Positions 39,624-45,813 of a stretch of 45,813 nucleotides of DNA are shown one piece after another. Position numbers and translations under genes: made by a program. Origin of the DNA: an uncultured Alistipes sp. GTDB lineage: Bacteria; Bacteroidota; Bacteroidia; Bacteroidales; UBA932. The notes under the pieces were generated by a model. That model searched no databases. It was not told where the DNA came from and saw only the letters and a program-made list of their open reading frames with translations. The stretch is from positions 1-45,813 of the forward strand of contig UQUN01000021.1 in NCBI GenBank assembly GCA_900544175.1, given 5' to 3'. How positions within the stretch are numbered: the stretch's first letter is position 1; every line of letters begins with the position of its first letter.

Positions 39624-40973
39624 TCAGTCCAGTTGTTCTTCTGTCATGAACAGCTTGCCGTTGACGTAGTCGAGGGCTTCTTTTGTAAACTCATAGACAT
39701 CGCTTTCCCTGTTCTCCGAGCGATCTATGAATTCCCGATAGTATTCAGCGGCGTTTTTCCAGTCTTTAAGGCGCTCGTAACAGTATCCGAGGGATGGAAG
39801 TACGGTCAGCCGTTCCGGATCATAGCCTCTTGCGGTCATGTACATGTCACGGGCCTCCTCGAAACGTTCCTTCCGGATCAGCCAGTCTCCGTATGATGCG
39901 TAGAACCTGTACATGACTTTAGGATCCGGCTGCATCATGCCGATGGCCTTGTCGAACATTTTCCGGGTCAGGGAGTCCCTTGTTGTCATGCGGCCGAGGA
40001 TGCAGGCATACTGGTACACTCCTTCGATGTTCGTAGAATCCGCCTTGTATGCCTCCTCGAAAGCATATAGAGCCTTGAGCGGATCTGTCTCTAAATAATT
40101 CAGCCCTAAATAGAAATTCGTACTGTATGTCGAATCCCCGAGTGCCCTCATCCGCTCGAAAATCCTCAGTGACTCCGTATACTGTTTCCTTATATAGTAA
40201 GTCATGCCCTGGATACCGAGAACCTGAAGTGACGAGTCCCGCTTCAGATACCGGTCCGTTATCCGCATTACGGTTTCATATTCCTTCCTGTCCAGCAGGA
40301 TTCCCGATATCTTGTCTATGACATTGACATTGTATGGATTGACCGTCAGTGCCTCACGGTAATGAACCAAGGCCGAGTCCGGCTGGCCGAGCACGTTCCA
40401 GCAGTCTCCTGCGAGCGAGATTATTGTGGGGACGCTGTTCGTCGCCATGACGGATTCGGCACTTGCAATGCAGTCCTCGTACATCCCGAGGTAGTAGTAC
40501 AGAACAGTTTTCTGTATTCTATAATAAAGGTTGGCCGGATCTATCATGGCTATGAGACTGTAGATCTCAAGAGCCTCGGTCAGATTGCCCTGCTGGATAT
40601 TGCAGTCGGCTATCTCCGCCATCACCGGTACCGGATTGGCCGCCCGGTCCAGTGCAATCACGGCCCCCAGCGCCTCCACCGCCTCATCGAAGCGGTAGAG
40701 CTTCCGCAGGCACTGCGCCCTCCTGCCCTGTACCCACTTCTGGAGACTCCTCTCTTCCGTAGTCAAAGCCGCAACTGCCAATGAGTCATTCACATCTACC
40801 GTTATCATACTGTCCAGTCCGATCAATGCCCTGTTGAAGTCATATCCTGCCATCTGCTCATCAATCCTCTTCTGCACGCCCCCATCCTGTGCAGCAGCGG
40901 TGAACTGCCCGGCAAAAAACGCTGAAACAGCAGCCAGTGCCAATATTCTCAAGTATCCCATATCCTTTGACAT
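39624..40973 (-). CDS. Secreted tetratricopeptide-repeat protein
   Basis: The 449-residue protein begins with a signal peptide (residues ~6-28, LRILALAAVSAFFAGQFTAAAQ). The rest is an array of about ten TPR-like helical pairs, with typical positions such as DCWNVLGQPDSALVHYREALTVNPYN and GYCYERLKDWKNAAEYYREF. TPR arrays hold protein complexes together; no enzymatic part is present. The protein would act in the periplasm or at the outer membrane. The start could be Met1 or Met5. It precedes the nucleotidyltransferase gene only loosely, 63 bases after its stop. Confidence 0.83.
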   Translation of the reverse strand: MSKDMGYLRILALAAVSAFFAGQFTAAAQDGGVQKRIDEQMAGYDFNRALIGLDSMITVDVNDSLAVAALTTEERSLQKWVQGRRAQCLRKLYRFDEAVEALGAVIALDRAANPVPVMAEIADCNIQQGNLTEALEIYSLIAMIDPANLYYRIQKTVLYYYLGMYEDCIASAESVMATNSVPTIISLAGDCWNVLGQPDSALVHYREALTVNPYNVNVIDKISGILLDRKEYETVMRITDRYLKRDSSLQVLGIQGMTYYIRKQYTESLRIFERMRALGDSTYSTNFYLGLNYLETDPLKALYAFEEAYKADSTNIEGVYQYACILGRMTTRDSLTRKMFDKAIGMMQPDPKVMYRFYASYGDWLIRKERFEEARDMYMTARGYDPERLTVLPSLGYCYERLKDWKNAAEYYREFIDRSENRESDVYEFTKEALDYVNGKLFMTEEQLD

Positions 40974-41036
40974 TTAGATTTTTCAACAAAAAAATATTTT
41001 TTCACACCACCTTCAGGACCAGTCAGCGACAACAGC

Positions 41037-41951
41037 CTACTTCCACAGATGCTCCGGATAGACTCCGTCAGCTATCAGGCGGGCAATGCGCTCCACTACA
41101 TAGGGCCTGTCCTGCTTGTAGGTTACACCGAACCACTGGGCATCGCTGTTGAGGACTTTTAAGGAAACCTTACCCTCATTGATCAGCTGATTGACGCACA
41201 GAGGTATGAAAAATTCTGCCTTGGGATTGGCCATGTTTGCGGGATCGGAGAGAAACTTTTTGAAAAGAGTCTCGGACTCCGCAAAGAAATCCGGTGTGAA
41301 ACCGAAGAGGTTCATCGATACCACCGTATTCTCATCCAGAGGGTGAAGACCTTCTGCGTCTTTGTACATAATCCGGCCACCTTCCACACGCTCGATGGCC
41401 GTACGCTCTACTATGGATACGAGATTACCGTCGGCATCCACACGGCACTCGCCACGTGAAACCGTACCGTAATCGGACAGAGTGTTGTGCAGGTTATATC
41501 CCACCATCGAGTACTTGCCCTTCTGACCTTCAACGGAACGGAGATAGTCTGCGAGCACTGCATAGCCCTCGCGTCCGTAGAAATCATCGGAATTGATGAC
41601 AGCAAAGGAAGTGTCAACTACAGGAGCCGCCATCATTACTGCGTGGCAGGTACCCCACGGTTTCTCACGGCCCTCAGGTACGGAGAAGCCTTCGGGCAGG
41701 TATTCCAGTTCCTGAAATACGAATTCAATCTCTACTTTCCCGCCGAAATGTTCCGGTGTGAATATCTCCCGGAATTCCTTTTCAAACGAATGTCTGATGA
41801 TAAACACCACTTTGCCGAATCCGGCCCGTACGGCATCGTATATCGAATAATCGATGATGGCCTCACCGTTGGGACCGACTCCGTCCATCTGCTTCAGGGA
41901 GCCGTAGCGGGAACCCATGCCCGCAGCCAATACTACTAATGTCGGTTTCAT
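41037..41951 (-). CDS. Sugar-phosphate nucleotidyltransferase family protein
   Basis: From the ATG at 41951 the protein has 304 residues and starts MKPTLVVLAAGMGSRYGSLKQ, the nucleotide-binding glycine-rich loop of GT-A-fold NTP transferases. VINSDDFYGREGY carries the metal-binding Asp pair. The sequence GPNGEAIIDYSIYDAVRAGF is family-typical. It activates a sugar phosphate with an NTP, but the sugar and nucleotide are unknown. An upstream in-frame ATG at 41990 would add 13 residues before the Rossmann strand, so I prefer 41951. The partner genes (a kinase or a transferase) are not here. Confidence 0.88.
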   Translation of the reverse strand: MKPTLVVLAAGMGSRYGSLKQMDGVGPNGEAIIDYSIYDAVRAGFGKVVFIIRHSFEKEFREIFTPEHFGGKVEIEFVFQELEYLPEGFSVPEGREKPWGTCHAVMMAAPVVDTSFAVINSDDFYGREGYAVLADYLRSVEGQKGKYSMVGYNLHNTLSDYGTVSRGECRVDADGNLVSIVERTAIERVEGGRIMYKDAEGLHPLDENTVVSMNLFGFTPDFFAESETLFKKFLSDPANMANPKAEFFIPLCVNQLINEGKVSLKVLNSDAQWFGVTYKQDRPYVVERIARLIADGVYPEHLWK

Positions 41952-42156
41952 TGCTGAAAATTTAATCTGTTTCCGGGGATTGTGTGACATTCTTAAATAC
42001 CTGATAATAAGGTGTTTCTAAATTCAGAACGTGCCGTGTCGCGGTTTCAAATGCCAACGCGGCACCATTTTGAGTGCTAATATTTTGATTATCAGTGAAC
42101 TAATGAATATCTTCAATCCCGTGCTGTTTGTTTTTTTGTTTTTCCGATTAATAAAG

Positions 42157-42190
42157 GAGGCCGTATCAGAAATGTTCAGATTACGGCCTC
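42157..42190 (-). terminator. Second hairpin after DUF1015 gene (terminator)
   Basis: GAGGCCGTA (42157-42165) and TACGGCCTC (42182-42190) form a perfect 9-bp stem. On the minus strand it is followed by CTTTATTAAT. It lies about 75-105 bases after the DUF1015 stop and ends the serC-serA-DUF1015 transcript. Confidence 0.8.
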
Positions 42191-42217
42191 ACTTAACATT
42201 TTTACCTCTCCTGAGGT

Positions 42218-42254
42218 GCGTCAGACCAGTGGTGCATCTTGCCCATTCTGACGC
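42218..42254 (-). terminator. First hairpin after DUF1015 gene
   Basis: GCGTCAGA (42218-42225) and TCTGACGC (42247-42254) form an 8-bp stem with a 21-base loop, 8 bases after the DUF1015 stop. It lacks a T run, so it may be an RNA-protecting hairpin ahead of the true terminator. Confidence 0.5.
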
Positions 42255-42262
42255 GCCGCCCG

Positions 42263-43507
42263 CTATCGCTCCAGTTTGTGGATTGCCAGTCCGCTCCTGA
42301 GCTTGGGCTCGAACCAGGTAGTTTTGGGAGGCATGATATTGCCTGTATCGGCTATCCTGATGAGCTGCTTCATGGATACGGGATAGAGGGCGAAAGCTGC
42401 TGCCATCTCACCGGAGTCAACCCTTTTCTTGAGCTCGCCGAGTCCGCGGATACCGCCTACGAAGTCAATACGCTTCGAGGTGCGGAGATCCTTGATGTCG
42501 AGGAGCTTGTCGAAGATAAGATTGGAACAGATGGTCACATCGAGACATCCGATGGGATCGTTGTCATCGTAAGTGCCCTTCTTGGCTGTAAGGGAATACC
42601 AGTGGCCTCCGAGGTACATCGAGAAGTTGTGCAGGTTCTTGGGCTTGTATATCTCGGTACCCATGTCCTTGATCTCGAAGTCAGCGCCCAGCTTCTCGAG
42701 GAACTGCTCGGGAGTGAGGCCGTTGAGATCCTTCACAACGCGGTTGTAGTCGATAATCTTGAGGTGGCTCTCGGGGAATACCACAGCCATGAAGTAGTTG
42801 TATTCTTCGGTACCGTTGTGGTTGGGGTTCTGGCGGCGCTTCTCCTCGCCTACAAGTGCTGCGGCAGCTGTACGGTGGTGGCCGTCGGCTACATAGAAAG
42901 CGGGAATGGTCGAGAAGATCTCGGTGATCCTCTTGATATCCTCGTCATTGTCGATAATCCAGAAGTGATGGCCGAAACCGTCGTCAGGTGCCACAAAATC
43001 ATACTCGGGCTTGCCGTCGGTGTACTTCTTCACGATGGCATTGATCTCGGTGTTGTCGGGATAAGCGAAGAATACGGGCTCGATGTTGGCGTTCTGGATG
43101 CGGACGTGGATCATACGGTCCTCTTCCTTGTCCTTGCGGGTGAGCTCATGCTTCTTGATCTTGCCTGTCAGGTAGTCGTCTACGTTGGCGCAGAGCACGA
43201 TACCGTACTGGGTGCGGCCGTTCATGGTCTGAGCGTAGACATAGTAGCACTCCTTCTTGTCCTGCACGAGCCAGCCTTTTTCCTGCCATTTCTTGAAGTT
43301 CTCGACAGCCTTGTCATAGGCCTGCTGTGAGTGCTCGTCGATGATGGGGTCGAAGTCGATCTCGGGCTTGGTGATGTGAAGGAGGGACTTCTCGCCTGCC
43401 TCAGCCTTGGCTTCCTGGGAGTTGAGCACGTCGTACGGACGGGCGGCCACTTCCTTTACGATGGCCTTGGGAGGGCGGATAGCTGCGAAAGGTTTTACTT
43501 TTACCAT
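42263..43507 (-). CDS. DUF1015-family protein
   Basis: The 414-residue protein begins MVKVKPFAAIRPPKAIVKEV and contains the DUF1015 blocks YYVYAQTMNGRTQYG, YVADGHHRTAAAAL and KVEFVGG-like RIDFVGGIRGLGEL. The motif DGHHR resembles ParB-like nucleotide-binding proteins, and the family includes proteins annotated as serine kinase-like, but its exact reaction is unknown. It lies 19 bases after serA and is the third gene of the serC-serA operon. The context suggests a role in serine metabolism or in the missing phosphoserine phosphatase step (inference). Confidence 0.85.
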   Translation of the reverse strand: MVKVKPFAAIRPPKAIVKEVAARPYDVLNSQEAKAEAGEKSLLHITKPEIDFDPIIDEHSQQAYDKAVENFKKWQEKGWLVQDKKECYYVYAQTMNGRTQYGIVLCANVDDYLTGKIKKHELTRKDKEEDRMIHVRIQNANIEPVFFAYPDNTEINAIVKKYTDGKPEYDFVAPDDGFGHHFWIIDNDEDIKRITEIFSTIPAFYVADGHHRTAAAALVGEEKRRQNPNHNGTEEYNYFMAVVFPESHLKIIDYNRVVKDLNGLTPEQFLEKLGADFEIKDMGTEIYKPKNLHNFSMYLGGHWYSLTAKKGTYDDNDPIGCLDVTICSNLIFDKLLDIKDLRTSKRIDFVGGIRGLGELKKRVDSGEMAAAFALYPVSMKQLIRIADTGNIMPPKTTWFEPKLRSGLAIHKLER

Positions 43508-43526
43508 ATTGTTTCTCTCCTATTTG

Positions 43527-44447
43527 CTATTTGTTTACCTGGAACTTGCGGTTGCCTGTGGCGAAGAAGTCGCAGATCTGGTTGGCTGCTGCTACTCCCG
43601 CGTTGATATTGGCCTCGGCGGTCTCGGCACCCATCTTCTTGGGGGTAGCGAAGACTCTCTTGCCGAACTTCTCGTTGAGCTCGGCCTGGTTGCCGGCGGC
43701 GATGTCGGTGATGTACTTCAGGTCCTGTCTCTCCTCGAGCACCTTTACGAGTTCGGGCTCGTTGATGACTTCCTTGCGGGCAGTGTTCACGAGGCAGCCT
43801 CCTTTGGGCATTCTTGACAGGAGGGCATATCCGATGGAGCCCTTGGTCTCGTTGGTGGCAGGGATGTGCAGGGATACGAAGTCGCTCTTTGCATAGAGGT
43901 CCTCGAGTGAGGCGGCTACCTCGACTCCGTCAGCCTGGATCCTGTCAGCTGGTACGAAGGGGTCAAAGGCCATGATCTTCATACCGAAGCTCTTTGCGTG
44001 AGCGGCTACCAGACGGCCGACGTTGCCGTAAGCCTGGATACCGAGGGTCTTGCCCTTGAGCTCTGAGCCTGTGCCCGGAGTGAACTGGTTACGGGAGATG
44101 TAGATCATCATGCCGATAGCGAGTTCGGCCACGGCGTTGGAGTTCTGTCCGGGAGTGTTCATGGCTACGATGCCTCTCTCGGTGCAGGCTGCCAGGTCGA
44201 GATTGTCATAACCGGCGCCGGCGCGGACTACAATCTTCAGCTTGGGTGCGGCAGCAATGACTTCCTTGGTTACCTTGTCGGAACGCACGATAAGAGCGTC
44301 TGCATCGGCTACGGCTGCATAAAGGTCCTTGACATCGGTGTATTTTTCAAGAGTTGCAAGCTCATGACCGCCTTTCTCCACGATTTCGCGGATCTGGTCG
44401 ACGGCTACCTTTGAGAAAGGTTTCTCGGTTGCTACTAAAACTTTCAT
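43527..44447 (-). CDS. serA: D-3-phosphoglycerate dehydrogenase (ACT-less, Lys-type)
   Basis: SerA oxidises 3-phosphoglycerate with NAD+, the first step of serine synthesis. The 306-residue enzyme has the Rossmann loop GIQAYGNVG (137-145) and catalytic Arg224 (NTARKE). It lacks the C-terminal ACT regulatory domain, a type III enzyme. The catalytic His expected in the TPHxGA motif is replaced: the sequence reads ATPKKMGAETAEA (267-279), with Lys at 270-271. Known ACT-less Lys-type enzymes (for example in Entamoeba) use a Lys here. It lies between serC and DUF1015. Confidence 0.93.
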   Translation of the reverse strand: MKVLVATEKPFSKVAVDQIREIVEKGGHELATLEKYTDVKDLYAAVADADALIVRSDKVTKEVIAAAPKLKIVVRAGAGYDNLDLAACTERGIVAMNTPGQNSNAVAELAIGMMIYISRNQFTPGTGSELKGKTLGIQAYGNVGRLVAAHAKSFGMKIMAFDPFVPADRIQADGVEVAASLEDLYAKSDFVSLHIPATNETKGSIGYALLSRMPKGGCLVNTARKEVINEPELVKVLEERQDLKYITDIAAGNQAELNEKFGKRVFATPKKMGAETAEANINAGVAAANQICDFFATGNRKFQVNK

Positions 44448-44491
44448 TGTGAATATTTTAAAATGTTGATTATAAGCTATTGAAAAAACCG

Positions 44492-44531
44492 AACCCCGGC
44501 AGTCCGGTTATGATGTGGATATGCCGGGGTT
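44492..44531 (-). terminator. Hairpin between serC and serA
   Basis: AACCCCGGCA (44492-44501) and TGCCGGGGTT (44522-44531) pair perfectly over 10 bp. On the minus strand the stem is followed by CGGTTTTTTC. It is 11 bases after the serC stop and 45 before serA, so it acts as a terminator or attenuator inside the operon. Confidence 0.8.
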
Positions 44532-44542
44532 ACGGAGTTTAA

Positions 44543-45616
44543 TTATTTGTGCATTTTCTCGAACTCCTGCATGCAGGCGATCAGAGCCTCTACTGCCTCG
44601 ATAGGGCAGGCGTTGTAGATGGAGGCGCGGAATCCGCCGACTGAACGGTGGCCCTTGATGCCTACCATGCCTTTTTCCTTTGCGAATGCGAGGAACTCGT
44701 CCTGGAGGTCCTCATGGCCGGGAGCCATTACGAAGCATACGTTCATCAGGGAGCGGTCCTCCTTGGCGGCTGTACCTACGAAGAGGGAGTTGCGGTCGAT
44801 CTCGTCATAGAGCATGCCGGCTTTCTTCTTGTTGAGCTCGTACATGGCCTTCACGCCGCCCTGAGCCTTAACCCACTTCAGGGTCTCGGTCATAACGAAG
44901 ATGGAGAATACAGGAGGGGTGTTGAACATGGACTCGCCCTCGATGTGTGTACGGTAGTCGAGCATGGTGGGCAGATAGCGGGAAACCTTGCCGAGAATCT
45001 CGTCCTTTACGATAACGAATACCACTCCGGCAGGACCTACGTTCTTCTGGGCACCACCGTAGATCAGGGCATACTTGGAAACGTCCACGGGACGGCTCAT
45101 GATATCGGATGACATATCGGCTACGAGGGGCACGGGGCAGTCCATGTCCTCATGGATCTCGGTACCCTTGATGGTGTTGTTGGTTGTGATGTGGAAGTAG
45201 TCGAGGTCAGTGGGGATCTCATATCCTTTGGGGATATAGGTGTAGTTCTTGTCGGCTGAGGAAGCAACTGCATAAGCATTTCCGATGCCCTTTGCCTCTT
45301 TCAGAGCCTTCTTGGCCCATACACCTGTCTCCAGGTAACCGGCCTTGTTCTCGAGGAGGTTCATGGCGACATAGAGGAACTGGAGGGATGCACCGCCGCC
45401 GAGGAAGAGGACGCTGTATCCGTCGGGAATGTTGAGAAGCTCTTTCCAGAGGGCACGGCACTCGTTCATCACGGCCTCCCACTCCTTGCTTCTGTGAGAC
45501 ACTTCTATTACGGACATTCCTGTTCCCTTGAAATCCTTAAGGGCTTCGATAGCCGCTTCGATAGCCGGTTTGGGCAGAACGCAGGGACCGGCGTTGAAAT
45601 TGTAGGCTTTTTTCAT
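44543..45616 (-). CDS. serC: Phosphoserine aminotransferase
   Basis: SerC converts 3-phosphohydroxypyruvate and glutamate to phosphoserine; it also serves pyridoxine synthesis. The 357 residues begin MKKAYNFNAGPCVLPKPAIE, and the cofactor region includes GGGASLQF (73-80). The PLP lysine is Lys191, in YGGAQKNVGPAG. Late motifs SVGGFRASIYNA and the conserved terminus are present. The length is normal. It is the first gene of the operon, with a -7 element at 45666-45673 and a ~45-base leader. Confidence 0.97.
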   Translation of the reverse strand: MKKAYNFNAGPCVLPKPAIEAAIEALKDFKGTGMSVIEVSHRSKEWEAVMNECRALWKELLNIPDGYSVLFLGGGASLQFLYVAMNLLENKAGYLETGVWAKKALKEAKGIGNAYAVASSADKNYTYIPKGYEIPTDLDYFHITTNNTIKGTEIHEDMDCPVPLVADMSSDIMSRPVDVSKYALIYGGAQKNVGPAGVVFVIVKDEILGKVSRYLPTMLDYRTHIEGESMFNTPPVFSIFVMTETLKWVKAQGGVKAMYELNKKKAGMLYDEIDRNSLFVGTAAKEDRSLMNVCFVMAPGHEDLQDEFLAFAKEKGMVGIKGHRSVGGFRASIYNACPIEAVEALIACMQEFEKMHK

Positions 45617-45665
45617 AATATATTTAATCTTTAAAATGGTTATAAATTGCCGAACTAATTAGGGC

Positions 45666-45673
45666 CAAAGATA
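45666..45673 (-). promoter_or_regulatory. -7 promoter element of serC operon
   Basis: The minus strand reads TATCTTTG (TAnnTTTG), 49 bases before the serC ATG. The bases upstream are T-rich (TTTTTTT) but contain no exact -33 TTTG. Confidence 0.65.
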
Positions 45674-45813
45674 ACACTTTTTTCTTAAAAAAAGGTGATT
45701 AATTCCAATTATTTACAATGAATCTCTCCCCCTTGTACTCGAAGTACACGAAATCATTGTGTACCAGCATGAAAAAGTAGACACAGAAAAAATAATTCAG
45801 TTAAACATTTTTT

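Larger units (their letters stand above)
41991..42262. other. Intergenic region with two hairpins
   Basis: A 272-base gap between the nucleotidyltransferase start and the DUF1015 stop. It contains two tandem hairpins (see the terminator entries) and no credible gene. The small frame at 42031-42300 has no ribosome site and extends into the antisense of DUF1015. Confidence 0.6.

Noticed and set aside
42031..42300. Small plus-strand ORF in the gap before DUF1015
   Set aside because: No ribosome site, overlaps both hairpins and the antisense of DUF1015.
42239..43330. Long plus-strand open frame of 363 codons
   Set aside because: It is the antisense of DUF1015, whose codon bias leaves the opposite frame open; no promoter, ribosome site or domain supports it.
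45699..45770. Short minus-strand ORF (23 codons) upstream of serC
   Set aside because: Its residues look protein-like, but it is preceded by a stop and has no promoter; it could be the decayed end of another gene, too short to support.

Overview
The window reads as a chromosomal segment of a Bacteroidota genome, most likely order Bacteroidales. Supporting signs are the match TAnnTTTG (the Bacteroidota -7 promoter element) upstream of at least 17 genes, the near absence of Shine-Dalgarno sequences, and families typical of the phylum: an Mpi-type serine invertase, glycine-lipid acyltransferases, a DUF4837 lipoprotein, a fimbrillin fragment, and a serC-serA-DUF1015 operon. I cannot assign a genus. 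Base composition is moderate, with an AT-richer island at 25876-26856 (RhuM) and GC-richer genes just beside it.

Layout. 1-892: 3' end of a 23S rRNA gene, 5S rRNA and the rRNA operon terminator. 913-2513: invertase and AraC-type regulator (minus strand), separated by a strong hairpin. 2573-8670: Smr protein, a membrane-anchored PHP-fold protein, glmS, a small zinc protein, ssb and cysS. 8724-10516: OsmC protein and miaB. 10571-11535: two envelope proteins (LEA-type lipoprotein, SPOR protein). 11546-13325: glycine-lipid synthesis pair glsA-glsB. 13382-17363: rpoN, an unknown membrane protein, upp, radC, rpsT. 17384-17552: two tRNA-Glu genes. 17596-22083: DUF4837 lipoprotein, rseP, dxr, M23 peptidase. 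22123-24546: ruvX, def, phosphohexomutase. 24623-25751: rimM and rpsP. 25876-28756: RhuM, double-VOC protein, SDR. 28809-29929: N-terminally truncated fimbrillin and a 470-bp non-coding stretch rich in inverted repeats. 29930-35776: tripartite RND efflux operon. 35846-37914: menA and a frameshifted DUF362 ferredoxin gene. 37953-41951: CPA1-type antiporter, TPR protein, nucleotidyltransferase. 42263-45616: serC-serA-DUF1015.

Most of the window is housekeeping: amino-sugar synthesis, isoprenoid synthesis, peptide deformylation, rRNA/tRNA maturation, serine synthesis, menaquinone synthesis and envelope lipids. The accessory or decaying parts are the invertase block, the RhuM island, the fimbrillin remnant with its structured flank, and the frameshifted DUF362 gene. 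I did not find a convincing complete new defence or mobile system. The most unusual signals are the twin 67-bp inverted-repeat units at 29608-29779, the frameshift at 37813-37815, promoters placed almost on top of start codons (ruvX, efflux operon, miaB, rpoN), and the compact tRNA-Glu/rpsT/radC arrangement.
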